Shown in pieces: positions 8,976 to 17,829 of a stretch of 64,000 bases of DNA. The number at the start of each line of letters is the position of its first letter. The first letter of the stretch is position 1. The DNA lies in assembly GCA_002415085.1 (NCBI GenBank), contig DIBV01000012.1, forward strand, positions 1 to 64,000. Direction: 5' to 3'. Under the pieces are notes generated by a model. That model did not search any database and was not told the origin of the DNA. It was given only the letters and a program-made list of their open reading frames with translations. This DNA is from Arsukibacterium sp. UBA5043. Lineage in GTDB: Bacteria > Pseudomonadota > Gammaproteobacteria > Enterobacterales > Alteromonadaceae. The translations under genes and the position numbers were made by a program.

Positions 8976-10383
8976 TTTCCTGGTCAGTAACAGCAGGCAG
9001 ATGCACGGTTACTTCCAGGCCACTGACCGCGGGGCTGCCTGCCACTACGGTGCTGTTGCGTAAGCTGATACTGCCGCCGTGGGCTTCGGCAATATCCCGG
9101 CATAAGGTCAGGCCAATGCCTGAACCTTGCGGTTTACTGCTGTAAAAGGGTATCAGTACCTGATCGAGTAATTGCTGGGCAATACCACCGCCACCATCGC
9201 TGACTTGCAACTGTAACTCACTGGCCAGCTCAAAAAAACGCAAGCTGATATGGTCTGGCGCAGAACCACTTTCGTGGGCGTTTTTTAATAAATTTAACAT
9301 CAGTTGGGCCAGTTGCTGCGAGTCGGCCAGCCAGTCGCGCCTGGGTAAGTCGCCGAGTAGTTCAAACTCAAACTGATCCTGTAACTGATTAACTAAGCGC
9401 GGCCAGTTTACGTTGGTGAGTTGTGGCGGCGGTAATTTAGCAAAATTAATGTAAGCCTGGACAAATTGGTTTAAATGGAGGCAACGTTCGCTAATGGTGT
9501 CAAACAACTGAGATAAGTCGGCTTGCTGTTGTCGCTCAGCAATTTGCTTGCCGGAGAAAGCCAGCGACGATAACGGCGCCAGGGTATTATTTAATTCATG
9601 GCCAATAACCCGCAGTAGTTTTTTCCAGGCGTTAAGCTCTTCGCGCTGAATTTCCCGGGTAAGCGGTTTAAGCAAATATAACCAGTGTTGTTGCTGGTTT
9701 AACTGAAACTGGCTTACCGATAAATGCCAGACCGACTGGACACTACTATCGAGCCGGAGTAACCCCTGTTGCTTAGCTGCCATTGCCTGATGTAGCTGCG
9801 GGTTAAGGTTACTAAGGCTGAATAATTTACTGCCATTAAATTTTTTACCCTGATGCAGCAGCTGGCAGGCAGCCGGATTAGCCATTAACACCGTATCAGT
9901 ATGGTTGGTCAGAATAAAAGCAGTCGGGCTGCTTTGCAGTACCGTATCGAGCAACAATTCCCGCTGATAAAGACTGGCGCGCTCGGTACGCAGTTGCGCC
10001 GACATGCTGGTTAAGCGGTTTGCCAGTGGTTTAAGCTCGTTAACATTAAGCTGATTGGCGCTGGTATTAAAACTGCCATCCTGCAAGTTCTGGGCGTGCA
10101 GATTAAGTGCCAGAATTTCCCGGCGCAGTGGCGCAATGGCCCAGCTAAGCAGCAGCCACAGCCCGGCGCCTGTAGCGATAACTGCCGCACTGTACCGTAT
10201 ATTTAACGTATAAAATTGGGCCAGCGCAGCCAGGGCCAGTGCGGTTAGCAACAAACAACACAATGCCAGACGGCCGCGACTGGATAACCGCAGCGTACCG
10301 CGCGAGAGCAGTGGTTCCTGCCCTGATTCAGACACTGGTTCAGGCGCTGGTTCAGGTATCACTTCATGGGGTTGCGATGCCAT
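8950..10383 (-). CDS. Sensor histidine kinase (NtrY-like) of the ABC-export operon
   Basis: A 477-residue kinase, start set at ATG 10383 with GGAG 6-7 bases upstream; it overlaps the regulator stop by 20 bases, suggesting coupled translation. Order: a Pro/Glu-rich cytoplasmic tail (1-25), transmembrane helices at about 39-58 and 63-84 joined by only about five residues, a HAMP-like segment, a PAS-like region, a phosphoacceptor helix with VIGHELNNTLAPL, and a HATPase domain (LMLNLLKNAHESG, VSDGGGGI, GSGIGLTLCRDIAEAHGG). With no periplasmic domain it resembles intramembrane-sensing kinases. The partner is the adjacent NtrC-type regulator; the signal may be membrane perturbation or the transporter itself (inference). 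Confidence 0.85.
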   Translation of the reverse strand: MASQPHEVIPEPAPEPVSESGQEPLLSRGTLRLSSRGRLALCCLLLTALALAALAQFYTLNIRYSAAVIATGAGLWLLLSWAIAPLRREILALNLHAQNLQDGSFNTSANQLNVNELKPLANRLTSMSAQLRTERASLYQRELLLDTVLQSSPTAFILTNHTDTVLMANPAACQLLHQGKKFNGSKLFSLSNLNPQLHQAMAAKQQGLLRLDSSVQSVWHLSVSQFQLNQQQHWLYLLKPLTREIQREELNAWKKLLRVIGHELNNTLAPLSSLAFSGKQIAERQQQADLSQLFDTISERCLHLNQFVQAYINFAKLPPPQLTNVNWPRLVNQLQDQFEFELLGDLPRRDWLADSQQLAQLMLNLLKNAHESGSAPDHISLRFFELASELQLQVSDGGGGIAQQLLDQVLIPFYSSKPQGSGIGLTLCRDIAEAHGGSISLRNSTVVAGSPAVSGLEVTVHLPAVTDQETIATSVRH

Positions 10384-11689
10384 AAAACTCCATACGGCGA
10401 TACAGCGCCTGACGGCTGATCCCCAGCTGTTTTGCTGCCCGCGATACCACACCGCCAGCCTGCAATAACGCCTGCTCTAATTGGAGCCGGTCGATGTCGT
10501 CCAGCGAACGTTTTGCTGTGATGGGGTTATCAGGCAGGCCCAGCTCATCGGCTTGAATTTCAGCATTGCTACTTAGCAGCAGCGCCCGCTGACAGACGTT
10601 TTGTAACTCCCGCACATTACCCGGCCAGCTATAACTTTGCAGCTGCTGCCCGGCAGCGCGGCTAAGCGTTTTTTTACCGGCCAGAAAATAACGGGCCAGC
10701 ACCGGAATATCTTCCGGCCGCTCGCACAGCGCCGGTATTTGCAGTTGCACGACGTTGACCCGGTAGTACAAATCCTGGCGAAACTCACCCCGGCTGATTG
10801 CCGCGGTTAAATCGCTATTAGTAGCGCTGATGACTCTGACATCAGTGTGGCGGGTCTGACTGGAGCCTAAACGTTCAAATTCACCGGTTTGCAACACCCG
10901 CAGCAGTTTGGCCTGGCCGGCCAGCGACAAATTACCAATTTCATCCAGAAACAGGGTGCCGCCATCTGCGGCTTCGAAACGACCTATCCGGGTTTTACTG
11001 GCACCACTGTAGGCTCCGGCCTCAGCACCAAATAACTCGGCTTCCATTAAGTCGCCTGGCAGGGCACCCATGTTTACTTTGATAAATGGCTTATTTTTGC
11101 GTGGTGAATTGGCATGCAGCACATTGGCAATGCCTTCTTTGCCGGCGCCATTGGGGCCGGTGATCAACACGGCGGCATTGGCCGGAGCCAGTTGCAGGGT
11201 CATTTGCAGTAGTTGCTGCATTTTACTGCTGGCAAATACCATGTTGCATAGCTCTTTGCCGGCAAACGCGGCCTGGCGTTCGCGCTCGAGCCGTTGCTGC
11301 TGCACAGCAAGCTGTTTTAACTTCAGGGCATTGGCCACCGTCAGCAACAGGCGCTGGTCATCCCAGGGCTTAGCGATATAATCGGTGGCGCCGGCTTTTA
11401 CCAGTTCCACCACCATATCCAGCTGAGTCCAGGCGGTCATTAATACAATTGGCAGATCAGGATAGTGCTGACGTAACTGATAAAACAGCGTTTTGCCCTG
11501 ATCGCCATGCATCTCACCGGCACTGAAGTTCATATCCTGCAGCACTAAATCAATGTCATTGCTGGCCAGTTTCTGCCAGGCCAGCGCCGGTTCGCTGGCG
11601 CAAAATACCTGATAGCCCTGCAGCGAAAACAAGGTTTGCAGGGCCTGACAGATCGGCTGGTTATCGTCAATTACCAATATTTTAAGCAT
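10364..11689 (-). CDS. NtrC-family sigma-54-dependent response regulator
   Basis: A 441-residue protein. The receiver domain has acidic pair D8/D9, phosphoacceptor D52 and conserved K107, with a Gly/Asp-rich insertion just after D52. The AAA+ domain has Walker A GPNGAGKE (178-185), Walker B GGTLFLDEIG and the sigma-54 contact loop GAYSGA (225-230), a conservative variant of GAFTGA. A Fis-type helix-turn-helix (LEQALLQAGGVVSRAAKQLG) ends the protein. It is the fifth gene of the export operon, 3 bases after the second permease. Its likely targets are the inverted repeats and sigma-54 promoter upstream of the HlyD gene, an autoregulatory loop (inference). Confidence 0.9.
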   Translation of the reverse strand: MLKILVIDDNQPICQALQTLFSLQGYQVFCASEPALAWQKLASNDIDLVLQDMNFSAGEMHGDQGKTLFYQLRQHYPDLPIVLMTAWTQLDMVVELVKAGATDYIAKPWDDQRLLLTVANALKLKQLAVQQQRLERERQAAFAGKELCNMVFASSKMQQLLQMTLQLAPANAAVLITGPNGAGKEGIANVLHANSPRKNKPFIKVNMGALPGDLMEAELFGAEAGAYSGASKTRIGRFEAADGGTLFLDEIGNLSLAGQAKLLRVLQTGEFERLGSSQTRHTDVRVISATNSDLTAAISRGEFRQDLYYRVNVVQLQIPALCERPEDIPVLARYFLAGKKTLSRAAGQQLQSYSWPGNVRELQNVCQRALLLSSNAEIQADELGLPDNPITAKRSLDDIDRLQLEQALLQAGGVVSRAAKQLGISRQALYRRMEFYGIATP

Positions 11690-11692
11690 AGT

Positions 11693-12883
11693 TTATAACG
11701 CTTTAGTGGCAGTGGCCGGAGAGACCCGGGTAGCAATCGCCGCAGGATACCATGTTGCAATGGTGACACAAAGCAGAAGCATCAACGCACCACAAAGCGG
11801 CAGCCAGAGCGGCAACGCAGGTAACGAAATCACGGTGGCCAGTTGCTGTTGCAACAGATAGCTGGCCAGTAAGCCAACTGCCGCGCCCATGCCGGTTGTC
11901 AGCCAGCTTTCGCTGAGTACCTCCAGCAGGATCCGCTGTTTACTGGCCCCCAGCGCACGTTTAACCCCAATTTCATTTTGCTGCTGTACTCCGTGGAACA
12001 GCGCATGGCTGTATGCTGAAATCATCGCAACAACCAGCATCAGGCCACTTAATACCGACAGTAAAATAGCCAGACCACGTTCCTGCTCGAAATAATCCCG
12101 ATGCAGCTGGCGCAAGCTCACCACCTGCTGAATATCAATTTCCGGTTCAACCTGGCGCAGGCTGCTGTTAATTTGCTGGCGCACGGCGTCTACCGCCTTA
12201 GCGTCTACCTGCAACAGCAAGCGGTAACCATAGTCGGCCCGGTTTAAATCGCGGTTAAAAAACAGGCCGTAATACTGATCACTGGCAAAACGCTGGTACA
12301 TGATATCGGCGACCACCCCGACTATGGTGCCGCCATTTGTTTGCTGGCCGATGGCCAGATGGCTTTCGCTGAATAGTTGTTTAGCCAATTTGTCGGTTAT
12401 TACTACGTTATCGGTGTTTTTATCTTCGGCAGATAACCAGCGGCCATGTAACAGGGTCATTTGCAACGTATCGAACAATTCTGCTTCGGCAAAGTTATAG
12501 GGCACCATATCAACATTAGTAGTGTCTTCTTTGCCTTCAATATAAACATTGCCATTGGTGCCACCAAATATGAGTGGTGTCTGGTTGCTGAAAGCCGCAT
12601 AACGGACACCGGCGATCTGTTTTAGCGCAGCGAGCTGACGCTGGATAAGTTCGCCCAGTGCCGGATGCACAATCAGGTTGTCATCAGTCGGTTTAAGTTC
12701 AATTGCGAGCGTTGAGTCCAGTTGCAGGCCGGTCGGCTGATTACTCAGCTGATAAGCCTGGGTACTAAGCAGTACACTATTACTTAACAGTGCCAGGGTC
12801 AGGGTTAACTGCACCAGCAGCAAGGCAGTGATGACTTTACGTTGCAGCAAAGATTTAAACAGTAAGGATATGCTCATGATCAT
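11693..12883 (-). CDS. MacB/FtsX-like ABC transporter permease (second of two)
   Basis: About 396 residues; ATG 12883 or the in-frame ATG 12877, the latter better spaced (7 bases) from a GGA element. One N-terminal membrane helix (about residues 10-35), a periplasmic MacB-type domain of about 220 residues, then three C-terminal helices with the coupling motif NEIGVKRALGASKQRI. This is the 1+3 helix layout of MacB/LolCE/FtsX permeases. It pairs with the upstream permease and the shared ATPase, acting with the HlyD-like adaptor to move a substrate from the inner membrane or periplasm outward. No outer-membrane channel gene is linked. Confidence 0.88.
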   Translation of the reverse strand: MIMSISLLFKSLLQRKVITALLLVQLTLTLALLSNSVLLSTQAYQLSNQPTGLQLDSTLAIELKPTDDNLIVHPALGELIQRQLAALKQIAGVRYAAFSNQTPLIFGGTNGNVYIEGKEDTTNVDMVPYNFAEAELFDTLQMTLLHGRWLSAEDKNTDNVVITDKLAKQLFSESHLAIGQQTNGGTIVGVVADIMYQRFASDQYYGLFFNRDLNRADYGYRLLLQVDAKAVDAVRQQINSSLRQVEPEIDIQQVVSLRQLHRDYFEQERGLAILLSVLSGLMLVVAMISAYSHALFHGVQQQNEIGVKRALGASKQRILLEVLSESWLTTGMGAAVGLLASYLLQQQLATVISLPALPLWLPLCGALMLLLCVTIATWYPAAIATRVSPATATKAL

Positions 12884-12888
12884 TTCCG

Positions 12889-14196
12889 TTATTTCAGCTG
12901 ACGGTTTAAGCTGCCAAAGGAGGCGCGAAGGGCTGGGTATAAAGTTACCAGATAGCAGGCAGTTAATGCGGTGCCAGCCATTGTTATTACCATAACCGGG
13001 TTCCAGCTGGTCAGATTGCGGGTTGCGGGTAGCAGGCTGGCAATTAATGTCATGGCGGCAGCTGCCACCGCCAGTGACAGCACCAGTGCCAGGCAGGCAC
13101 TGACAGCGACATCGGCCAGAATAAGTTGCTGTAACTGACCGCGGCTGCAGCCAAGTGCCCGGCGCAAACCAAACTCATACTGGCTGGCAAGGTAACGGTT
13201 TAGAGATAAATGACTGGCGTTAAACAAACAGACCAGTAAAAACAGCAGTGATACCAGCGCAAATGCATCCAGCTGGCGGTTACGGGCATTAAAGTGCTCC
13301 GTAATATCCAGGATATTAGTCAACCGGTTAGCTTCGGGGCGGGGATGACGGCCGGCTTCTTTTTCACTTTGCACTAACTGCTGCATAAATTGCTGATAAG
13401 CGGCTACCTGCTCAGGCGAGTCGAGCTGCACCCAGAACTGCGCCTGATAAAAATCGCCTTCACGGCCATTAACGGCAAAGTTTTCACTGTAATCACGGCT
13501 ATCCCGCGACATGGTAGTGGTATTAGATTTGATCCCCAGGTCATAGGCTGTTTCCCACGGCAGATAGATATCGGCTGACTGACTACTGGCCAGGCCATTG
13601 GCGACATCGTACAACCTTGGCAACATGTCCCACTCCTGTAAAACACCGCTTATCGTGAATAATTCATTGCCCAACTGCAGCGTTTCACCCAGCACATTAC
13701 TTCGGCCAAAAAACCGCTCGGCAGTCGCTTTGCTGAGGATCAGCTCACGTCTGGCGGTATTATCGGCCCAGCGCTGCCCATGTAAAAAAGGGACGTCGAA
13801 CAGGCTGAAAAAATCCCGCTGGGTCACCCGCAGCCTAACCGGGGTTGGGCTCTGGTCGGCCTTACCCGGCAGGCGGGCATAACCGGCTGATTGAAACATC
13901 GCTGCCTGAGCTGAAGGAATGCCACTGCTACTGAGTTTTTTGACATCCTGATAACTCAGCACTCTGGTAGGTGAAGTACAGGTATCACAGGGTTGCAGCG
14001 TGGCGTTTATCTGCGGATGAAACAGGCTATGGCTTTTATGCGGCAGCGGATCGTGGTTCAGCCAGTAATACAGGGTGGCATTGGAGAAAAACATGCCAAG
14101 CCCCAGACTTAAAATTAAAATGGTCAGCAAATAGGGCAGCGGTGCACGTTTAATATTGCGAACCGCCAGGCTAAAGCTATGTAATAGATTATCCAT
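12889..14196 (-). CDS. MacB/FtsX-like ABC transporter permease (first of two)
   Basis: 435 residues from ATG 14196, which follows the ATPase stop codon by one base and has GGGAG upstream; a longer frame inside the ATPase gene is rejected. N-terminal helix at about 20-40, a large periplasmic domain with a CDTC pair (PCDTCTSPTR) that may be a disulfide, then three C-terminal helices with EFGLRRALGCSRGQL as the coupling region. It is paralogous to the next gene, implying a heterodimeric transmembrane unit as in LolCE-like systems. Confidence 0.88.
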   Translation of the reverse strand: MDNLLHSFSLAVRNIKRAPLPYLLTILILSLGLGMFFSNATLYYWLNHDPLPHKSHSLFHPQINATLQPCDTCTSPTRVLSYQDVKKLSSSGIPSAQAAMFQSAGYARLPGKADQSPTPVRLRVTQRDFFSLFDVPFLHGQRWADNTARRELILSKATAERFFGRSNVLGETLQLGNELFTISGVLQEWDMLPRLYDVANGLASSQSADIYLPWETAYDLGIKSNTTTMSRDSRDYSENFAVNGREGDFYQAQFWVQLDSPEQVAAYQQFMQQLVQSEKEAGRHPRPEANRLTNILDITEHFNARNRQLDAFALVSLLFLLVCLFNASHLSLNRYLASQYEFGLRRALGCSRGQLQQLILADVAVSACLALVLSLAVAAAAMTLIASLLPATRNLTSWNPVMVITMAGTALTACYLVTLYPALRASFGSLNRQLK

Positions 14197-14197
14197 C

Positions 14198-14923
14198 TCA
14201 GGCTCCCTGTGCCACGGCCTGCGGCCGGACAATCTGGGGGGCCAGTGGCTGATAAAGCGTGCTGTCATGTAACTGGCCATCAATGATCTGAATATGCCGA
14301 CCGGCCCGGCGGGCCTGCTCCGGATCGTGCGTCACCATTAAAATGGTGCAGCCGCGCTGGTTAATTTGCTCCAGCAGCTCCATAACCTGCCGCGCCATTA
14401 ATGAATCGAGGTTACCGGTAGGTTCATCAGCCAGCAGAATGCGCGGCTCACCGGCAATGGCCCGGGCAATCGCCACCCGCTGCTGCTGACCACCCGATAA
14501 CTGACCGGGCAGATAATCACGCCGGGCATGCAGGCCGACCAGTTCCAGTGCCTGCTCAATCCGTTGTTTACGTGCGCTTGCTTTTAAACCACGGTAGCGT
14601 AACGGCAGTTCAATATTGTCATAAATGCTGAAATCTTTAATCAGGTTAAAACTCTGAAATATAAAGCCGATTTTTTCATTGCGCAGGCGCGACAGGGCCG
14701 CATCAGACAAGCCCTTTACCGACTTGCCATCCAGCTGATAATCACCGCTGTCAAAGTTTTCCAGGGTGCCCAGAATATTTAACAGCGTTGATTTGCCTGA
14801 GCCCGATGGGCCGGTCAGTGCGGCAAATTCACCTTCATTTACCTGCAGGTTAATATCGCGCAGCGCATGAGTTTCAATCAGTTCGGTGCGGAAAATTTTG
14901 CTTAAGTTGGTTAGCGTTATCAT
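14198..14923 (-). CDS. ABC transporter ATPase, LolD/MacB type
   Basis: 241 residues with all ABC motifs: Walker A GPSGSGKST, Q-loop FIFQSFNLI, signature LSGGQQQRVAIARA, Walker B ILLADEPTGNLDS and H-loop MVTHD. The sequence belongs to the LolD/MacB/FtsE-like group that powers periplasm-facing transport rather than import. It lies between the HlyD adaptor gene and two permease genes, forming a tripartite-type exporter. The C-terminal 20 residues extend past the core domain. Confidence 0.92.
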   Translation of the reverse strand: MITLTNLSKIFRTELIETHALRDINLQVNEGEFAALTGPSGSGKSTLLNILGTLENFDSGDYQLDGKSVKGLSDAALSRLRNEKIGFIFQSFNLIKDFSIYDNIELPLRYRGLKASARKQRIEQALELVGLHARRDYLPGQLSGGQQQRVAIARAIAGEPRILLADEPTGNLDSLMARQVMELLEQINQRGCTILMVTHDPEQARRAGRHIQIIDGQLHDSTLYQPLAPQIVRPQAVAQGA

Positions 14924-14982
14924 TTTTAATCCCTGTTTAATTAAATTGAGTTTAGATACTGTGCTGATCGGCAGCCGGGTGG

Positions 14983-16254
14983 TTAATTCAGGTGTACCCG
15001 GCTCTGATCTTTAAAATCAGTTAAGTTTGAGATCACCCATTGCTCGCCTTCAGTGGCACCGCTTAAGATCTCCACCCACTGCACAGACAGGACACCCAGC
15101 TCGACGTTTTTGCGCACGGCCTGATTGTCGAGTACCTGATAAGCCTGGCGACCACCGCCGGAGCTGACAAAGTCGCCGCGGGCAATTTTCAGCACATCGG
15201 TTTTATGCTCCAGGATCACCCGGGCGGTCAGGCGCTGGCTCTGGCGCAGGGCCAGACTATCGGCCTGGTCGAAGCGCACCCGGGCACTGACCTGATTATT
15301 GCGAACTTCCGGTGCGATATAGCTGATCACGCCATTAAGTTGCTGGTTTGCTATCACAATCTCGACTTGCTGGTTGGGTAGCAAATCACGGGCATAACTT
15401 TCCGGTACGGCCAGTTCGGCTTCATACTGACTTAAATCAATCACGGTTAATAACGCCTGGCCAGGCAGTACATGGCTTTGTTGCTCTACCAGCCAGTTAC
15501 CTAACTGTCCGGTTACCGGGGCGGTAATATTCAGCGCCGCCACTTTGCGCTCCAGTTCATTTACCACCAGTTGCTGGCGGTGAATATCCTGCGCCCGCGA
15601 GCTTTGCTCAAACGCCAGTTTATCGCGGGCCAGCTCAACTTTACGTTTGGCATGATCAAACTCAAGCTCTGCTTTGGTCAGGTTGTCTTTGGCAATATCA
15701 AAGTCCAGCGCCCGGATAACGCCCATTTCAATTGACTGGGTAGCCCGCTGTAATTCGCGACGCGCCGCCAGTAAATTAACCTGGGCGGTATTCATTACCT
15801 GCTCTATATCCAGTTGTTGTTCGCGGGCGCTCAGTACCGCGCGCTCTGCTTCTGATGTCATACCGGAGAGCACCGCCTGCTGCTGCTGTAAATCATTTTG
15901 CAGCGCCGGGCTGGTAATCGTAGCGACCAGATCGCCCTGATTTACCGCTTCGCCGGGCTGTTTGAATAATTGCACCTGGCCGGTTTCCTGGCTGTACAGG
16001 GTAGGGGCGTTAGCGGCAACAATCCGGCCCTGGACCGCGATATCCCGTACTAAATCACCACGTTGTACCATGGCAAACTGCAGCTGATTGCGCGCTACCA
16101 CGATACTGGCATTGTTATCTGCTAAGGTCTGAAACAGCGCCAGGATCAGGATAATGGCAAGGGTTGCCACGGCGACTGCCGGCAAAAAACGGCGCAGTCT
16201 GCTTTTAACGGGGCGCTGCATAATAGTATCTTGTTGTTCGGTACCCTGGATCAT
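14983..16254 (-). CDS. HlyD/MacA-type periplasmic adaptor subunit
   Basis: 423 residues: one N-terminal membrane anchor (about residues 22-42), a biotinyl-lipoyl-like barrel (GRIVAANAPTLYSQETGQV), a long coiled-coil hairpin (about 120-240, rich in Gln/Glu/Leu), then the second lipoyl half (ITAPVTGQLGNWLVEQQSHV) and beta-barrel domains. It should bridge the inner-membrane ABC unit to an outer-membrane channel encoded elsewhere. First gene of the operon, with AAAGG 6 bases before the ATG, directly downstream of a sigma-54-type promoter. Confidence 0.9.
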   Translation of the reverse strand: MIQGTEQQDTIMQRPVKSRLRRFLPAVAVATLAIILILALFQTLADNNASIVVARNQLQFAMVQRGDLVRDIAVQGRIVAANAPTLYSQETGQVQLFKQPGEAVNQGDLVATITSPALQNDLQQQQAVLSGMTSEAERAVLSAREQQLDIEQVMNTAQVNLLAARRELQRATQSIEMGVIRALDFDIAKDNLTKAELEFDHAKRKVELARDKLAFEQSSRAQDIHRQQLVVNELERKVAALNITAPVTGQLGNWLVEQQSHVLPGQALLTVIDLSQYEAELAVPESYARDLLPNQQVEIVIANQQLNGVISYIAPEVRNNQVSARVRFDQADSLALRQSQRLTARVILEHKTDVLKIARGDFVSSGGGRQAYQVLDNQAVRKNVELGVLSVQWVEILSGATEGEQWVISNLTDFKDQSRVHLN

Positions 16255-16290
16255 AATCGGCCTTTATAGTCATACTTGCTGCAACGATAT

Positions 16291-16307
16291 AGCAGCTTTA
16301 ATGCCAA
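16291..16307 (-). promoter_or_regulatory. Sigma-54 promoter of the HlyD-ABC-regulator operon
   Basis: On the minus strand the sequence reads TTGGCATTAAAGCTGCT: GG of the -24 element and GC of the -12 element at the exact 12-base register of the sigma-54 consensus (TGGCAC-N5-TTGCW). The predicted start is near 16280, about 26 bases before the HlyD start codon. A sigma-54 activator gene in the same operon makes this assignment coherent. Confidence 0.75.
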
Positions 16308-16360
16308 TATTTAAGTGATTGATATTTATATGGAAAAATGAATGGGAGTGATTTTTACTG

Positions 16361-16402
16361 TGTCCGCGGACAGAAAAAGTGTCCGCGACATTAATGCGGA
16401 CA
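16361..16402. promoter_or_regulatory. Tandem inverted repeats, likely activator binding sites
   Basis: Site 1 is a perfect palindrome TGTCCGCGGACA (16361-16372). Site 2 is TGTCCGC (from 16380) with GCGGACA (to 16402) as inverted half-sites nine bases apart. They lie about 55-110 bases upstream of the sigma-54 promoter, the usual range for NtrC-type upstream activating sequences. That the operon's own regulator binds here is inferred. Confidence 0.65.
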
Positions 16403-16467
16403 ACTGTTGCTAAAACAAATGCTTAACGTAGAATCAACCAAGTCGGAAAACATGAGGTAAGCTCAGG

Positions 16468-17424
16468 ATGGATACCCCAGCACAGACCTGTGATAATTGT
16501 CACAACACGTTACATGGCGATTTTTGCCATCAGTGTGGTCAGGAGAAAAAAAGCTACATCCGTAATGTCAGTGGCGTGGTGACGGAATTTTTCGGCGAGT
16601 TCAGTAACTGGGATACCCGGCTCTGGCAAACCTTGATACCGCTATGGTTCCGGCCGGGCTTTCTAAGCCTTCGGTATGTTGCCGGTCACCGGGTGCCTTA
16701 TGTACCGCCGCTAAGACTCTATCTGTTTACGTCGATTATTGCTTTTCTGATTTTTGCCAGGCTGGTGCCGGAAACCCCGCCTATTACCAAAGGGCCAGAC
16801 AATGTGGTGGTAATGGCCACTGACAATGCGATACCAGATAGTAAAAACCTGACGGACTTAGCAGCTGAGCTGAATAATGAGATAGCGCAAACTCAACCAC
16901 AGACGACACCTGAAGCAGCTAAGCCCGGTGTCCGGGTCTCTTTTTTGTCTGATGAAGCAGAACAAGAGTTTAGTGCCAAACTGGATACCATCCTTGCTAA
17001 CCCCAAACTGGCGATAAATAAGTTTTTCAGTCTGGCACCGCAAATGATGTTTCTGTTGCTGCCCATTTTTGCCCTGCTGCTGAAACTGCTGTATATCCGC
17101 TCCAATCGATATTATATGGAGCACCTGATTGTCGCGTTGCATAGCCATACTTTTATTCTGCAAATGTTAGTTGTTTATCTGGCTATTGACTTGCTTCAAC
17201 AGAGCATAGGCTGGAACTGGCTGGCGACGGGATTGGTTTTGGCCGGGCTGGAAACCGCCATTTTTTGGTGGATCCCGCTGTACTTGCTGCTTTGTCAGAA
17301 AAAATACTATCAACAAAGCTGGGGCAAAACACTGTTGAAGTTCTGGTTAACCAGCACAGTTTATACCGTGCTGGTTATCAGCGCTATGTTAAGCCTTGTT
17401 GTGCTGAGTATTCTTTGGGCTTAG
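16468..17424 (+). CDS. DUF3667 zinc-ribbon membrane protein
   Basis: 318 residues. The N-terminus has a zinc-ribbon-like pair of cysteine knuckles (CDNCHNTLHGDFCHQCGQE), followed by the DUF3667 segment with WDTRLWQTL and a PGFLSLRYVAGHRVPYVPPLR motif. Then come about five hydrophobic segments: one near residue 90, a polar linker of about 80 residues, and the remainder between about 190 and 315. Family function is unknown. It is divergent from the export operon and shares the control region containing the TGTCCG repeats, so co-regulation is possible but I see no sigma-54 element facing this gene. Confidence 0.8.
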   Translation: MDTPAQTCDNCHNTLHGDFCHQCGQEKKSYIRNVSGVVTEFFGEFSNWDTRLWQTLIPLWFRPGFLSLRYVAGHRVPYVPPLRLYLFTSIIAFLIFARLVPETPPITKGPDNVVVMATDNAIPDSKNLTDLAAELNNEIAQTQPQTTPEAAKPGVRVSFLSDEAEQEFSAKLDTILANPKLAINKFFSLAPQMMFLLLPIFALLLKLLYIRSNRYYMEHLIVALHSHTFILQMLVVYLAIDLLQQSIGWNWLATGLVLAGLETAIFWWIPLYLLLCQKKYYQQSWGKTLLKFWLTSTVYTVLVISAMLSLVVLSILWA

Positions 17425-17428
17425 CCTG

Positions 17429-17773
17429 TTACTGCGTGGTTTGCGGCTTATTCTTGCACTGCAGTAATTGTTTTTTTAACGCATTAATCTGCTGCGGGTT
17501 GGCGGTTTGATCAGCCGCAAGCATTTGCTCAAAAACAGTAAAGTGCTGATCTATCTGCTCCAGCTCACATTTGCATTCGGCTTTAATGGCGTCGCTGCTA
17601 TAACCTTTGCCGTTAAGCACCTCAACACAACGTTGCAAATAGCTGTCCAGGATGGCATTTTTAAAAGCGCTCTGATTTGGCTCCGCTACTTGTGGCGCTT
17701 TGGCGCCATATGCAGCCAGACTGCAGCCACAGCAGCTAAAGTATAAGGTGAGCAGCAGATAGCGGGTCTTCAT
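17429..17773 (-). CDS. Small exported cysteine-containing protein, unknown
   Basis: 114 residues, not recognised. A hydrophobic signal sequence (MKTRYLLLTLYFSCCGCSLAA) contains three closely spaced cysteines, so lipoprotein processing is possible, though no canonical lipobox is clear. The mature part has cysteines in RCVEVL, ECKCELEQ and LLQCKN and is mostly helical, Gln-rich. Its stop lies four bases from the stop of the convergent DUF3667 gene. The ribosome binding site is weak. Confidence 0.6.
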   Translation of the reverse strand: MKTRYLLLTLYFSCCGCSLAAYGAKAPQVAEPNQSAFKNAILDSYLQRCVEVLNGKGYSSDAIKAECKCELEQIDQHFTVFEQMLAADQTANPQQINALKKQLLQCKNKPQTTQ

Positions 17774-17829
17774 GCAAATAAACCTGTTGTTAAAAACGTT
17801 ACCATAGCCGACTTCAGGTTTAAAATCAG

